DNA from: Aliivibrio sifiae
Lineage (GTDB): Bacteria; Pseudomonadota; Gammaproteobacteria; Enterobacterales; Vibrionaceae
Assembly (NCBI RefSeq): GCF_002954715.1
Contig: NZ_MSCP01000001.1
Coordinates: forward strand, 1,520,118-1,584,117
Reading direction: 5' to 3'
Length of the DNA stretch: 64,000 nt
Made by a program: the position numbers and the translations under genes. Below the pieces are notes generated by a model. The model did not search any database and was not told the DNA's origin. It was given only the letters and a program-made list of their open reading frames with translations. Positions 12,048-21,903 of the stretch are shown here, piece after piece. How positions within the stretch are numbered: position 1 is the stretch's first letter; every line of letters starts with the position of its first letter.

Positions 12048-14132
12048 ATGTTGAACAAAGCTGTTACTGATTGCATTCGCGAAAGCTATAAAACGCTACA
12101 AGACCAACTTCCCGGCTTTATACCTCGCCGTGCACAGAACTATTTAGTAGCAGAAATCGCTAAATCACTTGCAGGTGAATACAGTGAGACGCATCGCATG
12201 ATTGTGGCAGAGGCAGGGACAGGGATTGGTAAATCCTTGGCTTATCTGCTAAGTGCTATCCCCTTCGCAAAGTTAAATAATAAAAAAGTGGTTATTTCAA
12301 CGGCAACTGTCGCCTTGCAAGAACAATTAGCGCATAAAGACTTACCCTTTTATCGTAGGATCTCACCACTCCCATTCTCTTTTATTATCGCTAAAGGCCG
12401 CCAACGCTATTGTTGTAGCCATAAACTGGCCTTATTAGTAGAAACAAACCACGAAGAAGATAAACAAGCGGCCTTATTTACAGAAAAACCTAAAAAGAAA
12501 GATTTAGAACTTTTGAGAAGAATGTATAAAGCATTAAGCGAAGGTAAGTGGGATGGAGATATCGATAGTTGGCCTAGCACTATTCCACCTCCTATATGGC
12601 AATCTATTGTTTCAGATAAATATAGTTGTCATAACGGCTTGCCAATGCATCGTGAGTGCCCATTTCAAAAAGCACGGGAACATCTAGATAAAGCAGATGT
12701 AGTAATAGCCAACCATAGCTTAGTCATGGCTGATATTGATTTAGGTGGCGGTGTTGTTCTTTCTGAGCCAGAGCAAACTATTTATATTTTTGATGAAGCA
12801 CATCACTTACCTCATGTTGCTCGAGAACACTCATCAGCAGCAGCAAATTTAAAGGGTACAGCTTCTTGGTTAGAGTCATTAAATAAATCAGTTAGTAAAT
12901 TTTGCAATCTTGCCGATCAGAAACGTGTGAATCGCTTTCAGAATACGTTGCATGAAAATCTACAAGAACTTATCCCCTCTTTAAATCAACTGAGTAAACA
13001 ATTTGATCCAACATTATTTAATGATGATGGTATTTATCGCTTTGAACATGGTGAAATTCCCACTTGGCTTGCAGATCAAGCTAAAGACTTAAAAGACCTT
13101 TCAACCAAAGCCAATCAAGCGCTAGCAAAAATTAGTGATTTAATCTCTGAGCGAATGAAAGATGGGGAGCTAGCCCCAAGAATGGCTGAGCCTGCTTTAG
13201 CTGAAACTGGTTTCTATCTGCAACGATTAGAGAACTTAGCGCAAGTCTGGTTCTTAATGGCAAAACCAAACAGCGATAAAGGTGCACCACTCGCTCGTTG
13301 GTTAGAAAAAAGCAAAGATAGAGAAAGTGACGTTGTAATTAATGTCTCTCCTCTTGAAGTCGGTTGGCAGTTAGAGCAAAACTTATGGAGCCGAGCTGCA
13401 GGTGCCGTCATTGTCTCAGCAACCATGAGAGCTTTAAATAGCTACTCTTTCTTTTGCCGACAAGCTGGTATTTCAGAAAAACAAGAAGATGGCGTTCGTT
13501 TTCTCTCTTTAGCTTCACCATTTAATTACCAAGAAAATGCACAACTAGTGATCCCTAAATTACCAATGGAACCTTCTGCTCCTGGTTTCACAGATCTGTT
13601 AATCGAAGAATTACCATTGTACTTAGCAGACCAAACATCAAGCCTAGTTTTGTTTTCTTCTTATTGGCAAATGAATAAAGTAGCTGAAGGTATTGAAAAA
13701 ATAGTTAAGAAGCAGGGTTGGAGTTTATTGATTCAAGGTCAAGAATCTCGTCAAGAAATATTAAAGAAACATAAAAAGCTGTGTGAAGCGAAAAAAGTTA
13801 GTATTTTATTTGGAACTGGGAGCTTCTCTGAAGGGTTAGATCTACCGGGAAATTTACTAACAAATTTAATTATTACGAAAATACCATTTGGTGTTCCAAC
13901 CTCTCCTGTAGAGGAAGCGCATTCAGAATATATAGAAAGCCGAGGTGGGAATCCATTTATGCAGATCAGTGTTCCAGAAGCCAGTAAAAAGTTAATCCAA
14001 TCAGTTGGACGATTACTGCGTAAAGAAGAAGATTCTGGTAGAGTTGTCCTCTTTGATCGCCGAGTTATAACTAAACGTTATGGCAAAGCGCTTTTAGATG
14101 CATTACCTCCTTTTAAGAGAGTGATAGAGTAA
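12048..14132 (+). CDS. dinG: ATP-dependent DNA helicase DinG
   Basis: DinG is a superfamily 2, XPD-like 5'-3' helicase with an iron-sulphur cluster that resolves R-loops and other structures. The product from 12048 has 694 residues, the usual length. Walker A is VAEAGTGIGKSLAYL. The Fe-S cysteines fall in RQRYCCSHKL, YSCHNGLPMHRECPF, followed by VVIANHSLVMADI and the DEAHH box. The C-terminal motif SVGRLLRKEEDSGRVVLFDRR matches helicase motif VI. I choose MLNKAVTD as the start because homologues begin there and the upstream ATG overlaps the promoter. The gene stands alone. Confidence 0.93.
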   Translation: MLNKAVTDCIRESYKTLQDQLPGFIPRRAQNYLVAEIAKSLAGEYSETHRMIVAEAGTGIGKSLAYLLSAIPFAKLNNKKVVISTATVALQEQLAHKDLPFYRRISPLPFSFIIAKGRQRYCCSHKLALLVETNHEEDKQAALFTEKPKKKDLELLRRMYKALSEGKWDGDIDSWPSTIPPPIWQSIVSDKYSCHNGLPMHRECPFQKAREHLDKADVVIANHSLVMADIDLGGGVVLSEPEQTIYIFDEAHHLPHVAREHSSAAANLKGTASWLESLNKSVSKFCNLADQKRVNRFQNTLHENLQELIPSLNQLSKQFDPTLFNDDGIYRFEHGEIPTWLADQAKDLKDLSTKANQALAKISDLISERMKDGELAPRMAEPALAETGFYLQRLENLAQVWFLMAKPNSDKGAPLARWLEKSKDRESDVVINVSPLEVGWQLEQNLWSRAAGAVIVSATMRALNSYSFFCRQAGISEKQEDGVRFLSLASPFNYQENAQLVIPKLPMEPSAPGFTDLLIEELPLYLADQTSSLVLFSSYWQMNKVAEGIEKIVKKQGWSLLIQGQESRQEILKKHKKLCEAKKVSILFGTGSFSEGLDLPGNLLTNLIITKIPFGVPTSPVEEAHSEYIESRGGNPFMQISVPEASKKLIQSVGRLLRKEEDSGRVVLFDRRVITKRYGKALLDALPPFKRVIE

Positions 14133-14252
14133 GCTTTGTTATGAACAATCGCATATTGCGATTCTAATACTAATGTCAATAATTAGACTATTTTTATAGT
14201 TCTCAATTATTGGCACCAATATCATGATACACATAATTATATAAGAGCCTAT

Positions 14253-15023
14253 ATGGAATTTCTTGAGCCTAGTACCCTGATTGTTTTGGGATTAGTTGCC
14301 TTTATTGCTGGATTTATTGATGCTGTTGCTGGTGGAGGTGGAATGCTAACCGTACCCGCTTTGCTTTCAATTGGTTTACCACCACATATTGCTTTAGGTA
14401 CGAATAAACTGGCTGCTACTTTCGCTTCATCAACAGCCGCATTGACTTATTTCAAAAAGAAGTTGTTTGACCCTAATTTTTGGAAAACCTCTTTTATTGC
14501 AACCCTTTTTGGCGCAACCTTTGGTACTCTACTTGTTAACTACATTTCAACTGAATGGCTAGAAAAAGGGCTTCCTTTAGTTATTCTAGCTGCCGCTCTT
14601 TATACCATTTGGCCAACTCGTGTGACATCAGACCAAAATGTACTTCCAGAGAAAACACCCAAATTAAAAAAACAACAAATCATACAAGGCTCCATATTAG
14701 GATTTTATGATGGAGTTGCAGGACCTGGTACAGGTGCATTTTGGACAGTAAGTAGTATGGCGATGTATCGCCTGAATATTTTACTCGCTTCGGGTTTAGC
14801 GAAAGCGATGAATTTCACTAGTAATATTACCTCATTAATTACGTTTGCTATCCTTGGCCATATAAACTGGGCCTTAGGACTAACTATGGGTGTATGTTTA
14901 ATGGTTGGAGCATTTATTGGCGCTCACTCCGCTATTCGCTTTGGTTCTAAATTTATTCGTCCCGTGTTTGTAACGGTTGTTTGTATTCTAGCCGTCAAAT
15001 TAGCTTTAGATGCTTGGTTCTAA
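14253..15023 (+). CDS. TSUP-family (TauE/SafE) membrane permease
   Basis: This 256-residue inner-membrane protein has about eight hydrophobic segments and belongs to the sulphite exporter TauE/SafE family, as YfcA does. The duplicated family signature is visible: AGFIDAVAGGGGMLTVPALLS with LGTNKLAATFASSTAA in the first half, and LGFYDGVAGPGTGAFWTV with ASGLAKAMNFTSN in the second. The substrate is probably a small sulphur-containing or organic anion but cannot be fixed. It lies 28 bases before priC, so the two may be co-transcribed. Confidence 0.88.
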   Translation: MEFLEPSTLIVLGLVAFIAGFIDAVAGGGGMLTVPALLSIGLPPHIALGTNKLAATFASSTAALTYFKKKLFDPNFWKTSFIATLFGATFGTLLVNYISTEWLEKGLPLVILAAALYTIWPTRVTSDQNVLPEKTPKLKKQQIIQGSILGFYDGVAGPGTGAFWTVSSMAMYRLNILLASGLAKAMNFTSNITSLITFAILGHINWALGLTMGVCLMVGAFIGAHSAIRFGSKFIRPVFVTVVCILAVKLALDAWF

Positions 15024-15050
15024 AGCCACTCTGTTTATACTGAGGTTCAT

Positions 15051-15602
15051 ATGACAAATTTTAGTTCTATTGAGATCATGCTTGAGCAGCTGGGTAAAAC
15101 TGCTGCAGAGATAGATCGTCGTCGAGGTGAGCAGCGTTTACCTCTATTTGATGAACGATTATTTGGCTGCCGAAGTCGTTACCTTGTTCCATGCATTAAT
15201 GAAACAAAAGAAACACTAAAATCAATACAGCGTGAAGAACAGGCAAACATTCTTACAACACAACGGGCTGAATATTTAACTCAAATGCTTGTCTCACAGA
15301 TCCAGGCCGTTCAACGGGAAGTAGCAACTCAGCGTATTCGATCTAATGAGCCTCGTCCAAAAGGCAGTTATAAAAAACCAATTAGCGATATGTACCAAGA
15401 CTTAGCCCAACATCAAGAATGGGAACGTCGACTAACTCAAATGGTACGAGAGCAAGAGCATACTGTAAATCAATGTAACTCATTCGCTCAACAGCAAGGA
15501 TTACAAAAAACACTCTTAACCACAGAGAAACGATTACAACGCTGTAAAGAAGCAATGAAGCGTCTAGAACAACAAATAACTTATCGAGAACAGCATGACT
15601 AA
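15051..15602 (+). CDS. priC: Primosomal replication protein PriC
   Basis: PriC helps reload DnaB at stalled forks through SSB and PriA/Rep-dependent restart. The 183-residue protein is highly charged and helical with many Gln/Arg residues, as the family is. The N-terminal pattern [19 protein letters not shown] is the conserved PriC segment. Its stop region overlaps the next gene by eight bases, so priC and rsmS form an operon, as is common in Vibrionaceae. Confidence 0.85.
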   Translation: MTNFSSIEIMLEQLGKTAAEIDRRRGEQRLPLFDERLFGCRSRYLVPCINETKETLKSIQREEQANILTTQRAEYLTQMLVSQIQAVQREVATQRIRSNEPRPKGSYKKPISDMYQDLAQHQEWERRLTQMVREQEHTVNQCNSFAQQQGLQKTLLTTEKRLQRCKEAMKRLEQQITYREQHD

Positions 15603-15792
15603 TCAATCTAAACCAACAGCAAACACAGAGGCTATTGTGGAAACAGAAAAAACAAATAGTCTTCTTGATAATGCTCCTGATGACGTAAAACTCGCCGTAG
15701 ATTTAATTTATTTATTAGAAAATAATCATGTTGAAAAACAAACAGCAATTAGTGCATTAAAAATGGTACTCAATGATTACGAAAATAAGTAA
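15595..15792 (+). CDS. rsmS: Pleiotropic regulator RsmS (YbaM-like, DUF2496)
   Basis: This 65-residue protein contains the DUF2496 core [21 protein letters not shown], followed by a helix ending in VLNDYENK. In Pectobacterium the family member RsmS affects secondary metabolism and virulence. The E. coli homologue YbaM lies next to priC, and the same overlap with priC is seen here. The molecular mechanism is not known. Confidence 0.8.
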   Translation: MTNQSKPTANTEAIVETEKTNSLLDNAPDDVKLAVDLIYLLENNHVEKQTAISALKMVLNDYENK

Positions 15793-16066
15793 GACAGCAG
15801 ATTCAAAAATGAGACAACTGCAAAATATTTAAACACTACAGAAATAGCTCTATTTGATTTATTTACATAAAACTTAGATCTATTTCTCAATTAATTTTCA
15901 TCACGAATTATTCCTCTTTATTATTTTATTTTACCCATTTAATATTTATCTATAAATAGATTGATAATAACAATCAAATCAATAATAACTTATTATAACG
16001 TCATCGTGTCAGTATTGATAAAAAGCAATTTAATGCTTACATCGACTGATATTAGCTAGGGTAAAT

Positions 16067-17617
16067 ATGTTTTCTTATAATGAAATCCTCACTGATATAT
16101 CAGAAGAGGATCGCTTAGGCATAGATTTTACTTATGAACCTGAGTTTGAGTCTATTGAAAATGAAATAAACAAAGCGACAGATCTGTTTGCAACAAGCAA
16201 AACGGACTGGCAACTCGTGCACTCTAATTCATTGAATTTAATATCAAAAAAAAGTAAAGATTACCGCTTGCTTTATTGGATCTTACTCTCATTTCAGCAC
16301 ATTACATCATCTATTGAATATACATCTCTTTTAACATTAGTTAATGAATTCATCATTAAATACAAGAGCGATATCTATCCTAAAAGAAAAAAACTGCAAT
16401 ATTCATCTATTAACAAAATAGTTTTTATTATTAATAAAGAAACTAAATTAATAATTGATAATATAGTAGATGTCGATATTACTGATAAATTAATAGATAT
16501 TTTATTAAAATTAGATGACTCAATAAATTCAACTTTTGATTCTAAAACAGATAATGTTTCTTTGTTAATTGACCACCTTAATAAACATAAAAAACGATTA
16601 AAGTCAGAAAAAAAACCATCCGTGGCTGATAAACAAAACACTATTGTTAATCAATCAACTAGTCCTATCACTACTTCAAAAGATAGTTCATTCTCACAAG
16701 ATGAAATAGCGAATGATCGTGATGCAAATAAAGCATTGCGCCATCTACAAGATGTCTCTCGTTGTCTTTCAAAATATTGGCTAAATCAGAAAATCGGAGA
16801 CGAAAAAGCATACCAATTGAGTCGTACATTAACCTGGCTGACTATCAACCAAACACCATCAAGTAACGACGATCACATCACAATGCTCAAACCTGTTCCA
16901 CAAGCACGACAACAGCACTTTTCTCAATTAAGGAGTGAAGGAAACCATACTAATTTACTCATTGAACTTGAAGAAAGTTTATCTAAATCCCCCTTCTGGC
17001 TTGATGGCCACTTCATGGTGTGGGAAACCTTGTCTGAATTAAATCATCACGATGCAGCTCAATCTGTGATAGATCAACTCTCTTTACTCATAAAGAAAAC
17101 ACCTAATATTACAGACCTTAAATTTGATGATGCTTCTGAATTTGCAAAACCAGAAACACAAGCATGGATTGAACAATATTGCTCTCAAAACACAAAACAA
17201 AACCAATCAACTCCACAGCATATTGAAAACAACACAGCCAGTGATTGGGACTTAGAACTCAAAGAAGCCTTATCTTTATTACAACAAGAACCTTTAACGG
17301 ATGTCCTACAGCCTCTTATTCGTGGACATCATCAATCTCGCTCTGCACGAGAGGCTTTCTTCTGGCAATTCTCACAAGCCACATTGCTATTGCATGCAAA
17401 CAAATATGATCTAGCAGTCCCTCTTCTTCGGTGGCTAGACAAACAATATTCACATTCAGTATTAACACAATGGGATCCCCTGCTTGAAGAACGTTTATTG
17501 GATCTCTGGCTTACCTGCCAAAAAAAACTTCCAGTGAAAAAACAAGATCCCCAATTAATAACAACCTTACGTGAACGACTCTGTTGCCTAAATCCAATAC
17601 GAGTACTTAATGACTAA
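16067..17617 (+). CDS. tssA: Type VI secretion protein TssA (ImpA/VasJ family)
   Basis: TssA caps and primes sheath/tail-tube assembly at the baseplate. The 516-residue protein starts with an ImpA-type N-terminal domain (DRLGIDFTYEPEFESIENEI, DWQLVHSNSLNLISKKSKDYRLLYWIL). After a Ser/Lys-rich, low-complexity linker (about 180-220) it has the C-terminal half seen in VasJ-type TssA (FWLDGHFMVWETLSELN...). It opens the cluster. The first 550 bases are markedly AT-rich. Confidence 0.85.
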   Translation: MFSYNEILTDISEEDRLGIDFTYEPEFESIENEINKATDLFATSKTDWQLVHSNSLNLISKKSKDYRLLYWILLSFQHITSSIEYTSLLTLVNEFIIKYKSDIYPKRKKLQYSSINKIVFIINKETKLIIDNIVDVDITDKLIDILLKLDDSINSTFDSKTDNVSLLIDHLNKHKKRLKSEKKPSVADKQNTIVNQSTSPITTSKDSSFSQDEIANDRDANKALRHLQDVSRCLSKYWLNQKIGDEKAYQLSRTLTWLTINQTPSSNDDHITMLKPVPQARQQHFSQLRSEGNHTNLLIELEESLSKSPFWLDGHFMVWETLSELNHHDAAQSVIDQLSLLIKKTPNITDLKFDDASEFAKPETQAWIEQYCSQNTKQNQSTPQHIENNTASDWDLELKEALSLLQQEPLTDVLQPLIRGHHQSRSAREAFFWQFSQATLLLHANKYDLAVPLLRWLDKQYSHSVLTQWDPLLEERLLDLWLTCQKKLPVKKQDPQLITTLRERLCCLNPIRVLND

Positions 17618-17666
17618 GCAGTTTATATATTTGAGCTGTTCTTAAATTACAATTCTAGGAGACCCC

Positions 17667-18164
17667 ATGTCAAAAGATGGATCTGTTGCACCAAAAGAGC
17701 GTGTAAATGTGACATTCAAACCAGCAACCTCTGATTCAGCAGAAGAGCTTGAATTACCGCTTAAAATGATGGTTCTTGGTGATTTCACTCTTCAAGATGA
17801 CGAGCGACAACTCGAAGATAGAAAACCATTCAGTGTCGATAAAAGCAATTTTAACGATGTGATTGAAAAGCAGAATCTAAATATTTCATTTGGCGTAAAA
17901 AACCAACTTCAAGGTGGCGAGGGGCCTGAGAAAATAGCGGTCGATCTTTCATTTAAAAGAATTAATGACTTTGATCCTGCCAGCATTGTAGAGCAAGTTC
18001 CCGAGCTAAAAGGCTTGATGGATCTACGTGAAGCTCTTGTTTCTCTAAAAGGTCCATTAGGAAATGCACCTTCATTTAGAAAAGCGATCGAAGATGCTCT
18101 AGTTGATGAAAGTGCACGTGAAAAATTACTAAACGAGTTAGGTTTAGCAAAGGAAAAGGAATAA
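17667..18164 (+). CDS. tssB: T6SS contractile sheath small subunit TssB
   Basis: TssB (VipA) dimerises with TssC to form the contractile sheath that propels the Hcp tube. At 165 residues it has normal length and shows the family start KERVNVTFKP, the ELPLKMMVLGDFTLQDDERQLEDR segment and an acidic C-terminus. It has a strong AGGAGA ribosome binding site and is followed by tssC after three bases. Confidence 0.95.
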   Translation: MSKDGSVAPKERVNVTFKPATSDSAEELELPLKMMVLGDFTLQDDERQLEDRKPFSVDKSNFNDVIEKQNLNISFGVKNQLQGGEGPEKIAVDLSFKRINDFDPASIVEQVPELKGLMDLREALVSLKGPLGNAPSFRKAIEDALVDESAREKLLNELGLAKEKE

Positions 18165-18167
18165 TCC

Positions 18168-19643
18168 ATGACAGACGTAAGTACAGTTCAAGAAGCACAA
18201 AATGACATTACCGTCGGCCTTCTTGATCAAATCGTAGCTCAAACCAATTTAACACCAGAAGATGAAACCTATGGTATTGCTAAACGCGGTGTTAGTGCTT
18301 TCATTGAAGAGCTACTAAAACCACAAAACCAAGAAGAACCAGTCAAAAAAGCACTTATAGACAAAATGATTACAGAAATCGATCAAAAGTTAAGTCAGCA
18401 AGTCGATGAAATCCTACATCATGAATCATTTCAACAATTAGAATCTTCATGGCGTGGATTAAAATTACTTGTTGATCGTACCGACTTCCGTGAAAACATT
18501 AAAATTGAAGTCATTAGTATATCAAAAAATGATTTATTAGAGGATTTCGAAGATGCCTCAGATATTACCCAATCAGGTCTCTATAAGCATGTCTACACTA
18601 ACGAGTTTGGCACGTTTGGTGGCCAACCTGTCGGCGCTATTATTGGTAACTATCACTTTGGTCCTTCTGCGCCCGATATTAAAAATCTACAAAACTTGGC
18701 TTCTGTAGCTGCGATGGCTCATGCCCCATTCATTTCAGCTGCAGGGCCTAAATTCTTTGGTTTGGAATCTTTTGAAGGGTTACCTGATTTAAAAGATCTA
18801 AGTGATCATTTTGAAAGCCCACAATACTCAAAGTGGCAAAAATTCCGTGAACAAGAAGATTCCCGATTTGTCGGATTAACCCTGCCTCGATTCTTGCTAC
18901 GTCAGCCTTATGACCCTGAAGACAATCCAGTTAAAACATTTAATTACCATGAAAATGTCTCTGCTACTCATGAAGATTATTTGTGGGGCAATACTGCTTT
19001 TACAATGGCGACTCGTATAACTGAAAGTTTTGCTAACTTCCGTTGGTGCCCAAACATTATCGGGCCACAATCTGGTGGCGCAGTTGAAGATCTTCCCCTT
19101 CATCACTTTGAAAGTATGGGCGATATTGAAACAAAGATCCCAACCGAAGTATTAGTCTCAGATCGCCGAGAATATGAGCTGGCTGAAGAAGGCTTTATTG
19201 CGTTAACTATGCGCAAAGGATCTGATAATGCAGCTTTCTTCTCTGCAAACTCAGTTCAAAAAGCTAAATTTTTTGGTAATAGTGAAGAAGGTAAAAATAA
19301 AGAGCTTAACTATCGCCTAGGAACTCAACTTCCATATCTGTTCATTATTAGTCGTCTAGCTCATTACATTAAAGTATTACAGCGCGAACAAATTGGCAGC
19401 TGGAAAGAGAGAACCGATTTAGAACAAGAGCTAAACTCTTGGATCCGTCAATACATAGCAGATCAAGAAAACCCACCAGCAGAGGTTCGCAGTCGCCGCC
19501 CTCTACGAGCTGCAAATATTGAAGTCTGCGATGTTGAAGGAAGCCCAGGCTGGTATCGCGTAAATCTATCTGTTCGCCCTCATTTTAAATACATGGGATC
19601 TGATTTCACACTCTCATTGGTTGGTAAGTTAGACCAAGAATAA
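18168..19643 (+). CDS. tssC: T6SS contractile sheath large subunit TssC
   Basis: TssC (VipB) is the large sheath subunit and carries the C-terminal region recognised by ClpV after contraction. The 491-residue protein has the family hallmarks LESSWRGLKLLVDRTDFRE, GNYHFGPSAPDI and the C-terminal RPLRAANIEVCDVEGSPGWY. A stable hairpin follows its stop codon, marking a possible boundary between sheath and baseplate expression levels. Confidence 0.96.
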   Translation: MTDVSTVQEAQNDITVGLLDQIVAQTNLTPEDETYGIAKRGVSAFIEELLKPQNQEEPVKKALIDKMITEIDQKLSQQVDEILHHESFQQLESSWRGLKLLVDRTDFRENIKIEVISISKNDLLEDFEDASDITQSGLYKHVYTNEFGTFGGQPVGAIIGNYHFGPSAPDIKNLQNLASVAAMAHAPFISAAGPKFFGLESFEGLPDLKDLSDHFESPQYSKWQKFREQEDSRFVGLTLPRFLLRQPYDPEDNPVKTFNYHENVSATHEDYLWGNTAFTMATRITESFANFRWCPNIIGPQSGGAVEDLPLHHFESMGDIETKIPTEVLVSDRREYELAEEGFIALTMRKGSDNAAFFSANSVQKAKFFGNSEEGKNKELNYRLGTQLPYLFIISRLAHYIKVLQREQIGSWKERTDLEQELNSWIRQYIADQENPPAEVRSRRPLRAANIEVCDVEGSPGWYRVNLSVRPHFKYMGSDFTLSLVGKLDQE

Positions 19644-19649
19644 TAAGTC

Positions 19650-19676
19650 CCCTCAGTGCTTAATAAACACTGAGGG
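19650..19676 (+). other. Intra-cluster hairpin between tssC and tssE
   Basis: A perfect 9-bp stem CCCTCAGTG/CACTGAGGG with a 9-base loop lies just after tssC. No T-run follows, so it is probably an mRNA-stabilising or processing hairpin that keeps sheath mRNA more abundant than the downstream baseplate message. In many T6SS loci hcp occurs at this point, but no remnant is seen. Confidence 0.6.
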
Positions 19677-19729
19677 ATTACAAGCACATAAATTGTCGGA
19701 TACTTTACCACTTTAAGGATTAATTACAC

Positions 19730-20155
19730 ATGGCATCACAACGACTATTTGAGCGATTATTAACAGGGACAACACAACATAATCTTGTCTCTACATCGTT
19801 AGAGATTACAGAGTCTATTCGCTTGCATGTCGCTCAACTATTATCAACCCGACAAGGCGATGCTCTTATATGTCCAGACTTAGGTTTACCCGACCTTAAT
19901 ATGTCTCATATGACACCTCATGACGCCATAATTCATGTAAAAAGAGAGGTTGAAAGGGTAATCCACCATTATGAAAAACGCATAACTAACATTAAAGTAC
20001 ATTATCTAGGCGATATTTATAGCCCACTTCACCTGTATTTTGATGTTCAGGGTGACATTATATTCAATGGTAAATGCACCCCTATTTCATTTACAACTCA
20101 TGCTCAAACAAGCGGTCAAAAAACTAACCACCTTAATATGCAAGGTGCAGCATGA
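19730..20155 (+). CDS. tssE: T6SS baseplate protein TssE (gp25-like)
   Basis: TssE is the T4 gp25-like wedge protein that nucleates sheath assembly. It has 141 residues, with the gp25 pattern SIRLHVAQLLSTRQGDALICPDLGLPDL and the conserved basic helix IKREVERVIHHYEKRI. Its stop overlaps the tssF start by four bases (translational coupling). Confidence 0.92.
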   Translation: MASQRLFERLLTGTTQHNLVSTSLEITESIRLHVAQLLSTRQGDALICPDLGLPDLNMSHMTPHDAIIHVKREVERVIHHYEKRITNIKVHYLGDIYSPLHLYFDVQGDIIFNGKCTPISFTTHAQTSGQKTNHLNMQGAA

Positions 20156-21903
20156 GTTTTAATAACTATTATCAATCTGAACTGGTTGCCTTACGAGAAC
20201 TTGGGAAATCATTCTCTGAAGAAAATCCAGCTTTGGCACCCTTTCTTGGTCAAGAAGGACTCGATCCTGATATTGAACGCTTGTTTGAGGGCTTTGCTTT
20301 TTTAGTTGGCCGTTTACACCAACGTTTAGATAATCAACTACCAGAATTAACTCATTCACTAATGCGATTATTGTGGCCAAACTACGTTCAAGCTATACCA
20401 GCAATGAGTACATTAAGATTCACTCCTGTTAGTGAATTAACACAAAAAACACGAATACCTCGCGGTACAGAAGTATTAAGTCAACCTATTGATGGTATTC
20501 AGTGCCAATTCAAAACGTGTTACGACATTGATATTTACCCTATCTCTATCCATTCTTCATCATTTATGGCAAATGGGAATGGAGGAATATATCAACTTCG
20601 TCTAAAACTAGATTCTGGTATCAACCTTCATTCATTAGGAATGTCAAAACTTAAAATTCATTTTAATGGTGATAAAGCAAGCTGTCTTTCTTTAATCATG
20701 GCCTTACGTTCTGCCACAACCCAAGCTGAATTCTGTGCATTAAATGATAACCAAGAACTGATTAATCGAAGTACCTTCCCAACAGAAAGCATTCAATCTG
20801 TTGGTTTTTCTACTGATCAAAATCTCTTTGATTACCCACTAAACACATTTGAAGGTTATCGCCACATCCAAGAGTTTTTTTGTTATCCTGAAAAATATTA
20901 CTACATTGACTTAACCGAGTTGCCAGTTTGGCCAGCTTCGTTTAGTGAAGGCTGTAAATACGTCGATATCAAATTCACTTTAGCCAATATTACTCACCAA
21001 CCTTTTTATGCTAATCGCGTACAACCAGAACTGTTTTGTACTCCGATTGTGAATTCATTTAAAACAGATACGCAGCCACTTTTATTAACACATCGTAAAG
21101 ATCAATATAAGATCAAGCCCTCATCATTAAATGACAACCAAAGCACTATTTTATCGATTGAAGAAGTCCATGGCTGGAACCCTGGTCAAAAAGGACGTAT
21201 AGATTTTTATCATTTCGAATCTTTTGAACATAACGATTCTGATAAATATTCAAACTATTACAGTATTCGACAAGAAAAGAACATTGTAACTGGGCATTTT
21301 GATACCTATTTATCATTCCGTTCTCAGTATACCTTTACCAATAATATAACCGTTTCCCTTGGTGTTACTGCATGTAATGGCCCTTTAGCACAGCGTTTAG
21401 CGATTGATTCGATAACCCAAACCACATCGCAAACGACAGGCTCTGTCGAGTTTACCAACATTCGTGCCGTTACTCCTTGTTATACTCCCCCCATTGAAAA
21501 AGATGGGCTCTGGTCTTTGATCTCAAATATGTCTCTCAACTATTTATCACTAACAAAGCCAGAAGCATTCAAGCGTATCTTATTGGCTTATGATTTTGCA
21601 GGGCAGCAAGATGATGCTAAAGGGAAAAAACACCAACGATTGATTAATGGCATAGAAAACATAACCACAAAACCAAGCGATATGCTTTATGAAGGTGCCC
21701 CTGTTCGAGCAATGAATACGCATTTACAGCTCAATAGTAAACACTTTCTATGTGAGGGTGAGCTGTATTTGTTTGCCAGTGTTATCAATGAATTCCTTTC
21801 TCTTTACACCAGTATGAATTCATTTAACCAACTTAACGTAACAAGTACTGATGGAGGAGACTATTCATGGCAACCACGAATGGGACAGCAACCTCTAATC
21901 TAA
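20152..21903 (+). CDS. tssF: T6SS baseplate protein TssF
   Basis: TssF is a wedge component of the baseplate. The 583-residue protein has the family start NNYYQSELVALRELGKSF, then PDIERLFEGFAFLVGRLHQRLD and LMRLLWPNYVQAIPAMSTL. Its C-terminus ends DGGDYSWQPRMGQQPLI, and the last 37 bases overlap tssG in a different frame, which is the usual tssF-tssG arrangement. Confidence 0.93.
   Translation: MSFNNYYQSELVALRELGKSFSEENPALAPFLGQEGLDPDIERLFEGFAFLVGRLHQRLDNQLPELTHSLMRLLWPNYVQAIPAMSTLRFTPVSELTQKTRIPRGTEVLSQPIDGIQCQFKTCYDIDIYPISIHSSSFMANGNGGIYQLRLKLDSGINLHSLGMSKLKIHFNGDKASCLSLIMALRSATTQAEFCALNDNQELINRSTFPTESIQSVGFSTDQNLFDYPLNTFEGYRHIQEFFCYPEKYYYIDLTELPVWPASFSEGCKYVDIKFTLANITHQPFYANRVQPELFCTPIVNSFKTDTQPLLLTHRKDQYKIKPSSLNDNQSTILSIEEVHGWNPGQKGRIDFYHFESFEHNDSDKYSNYYSIRQEKNIVTGHFDTYLSFRSQYTFTNNITVSLGVTACNGPLAQRLAIDSITQTTSQTTGSVEFTNIRAVTPCYTPPIEKDGLWSLISNMSLNYLSLTKPEAFKRILLAYDFAGQQDDAKGKKHQRLINGIENITTKPSDMLYEGAPVRAMNTHLQLNSKHFLCEGELYLFASVINEFLSLYTSMNSFNQLNVTSTDGGDYSWQPRMGQQPLI

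Noticed and set aside
14200-14225. TTGGCAC resembling half of a sigma-54 promoter before the TSUP gene
   Set aside because: The required TTGC at the -12 position is absent at the right spacing.
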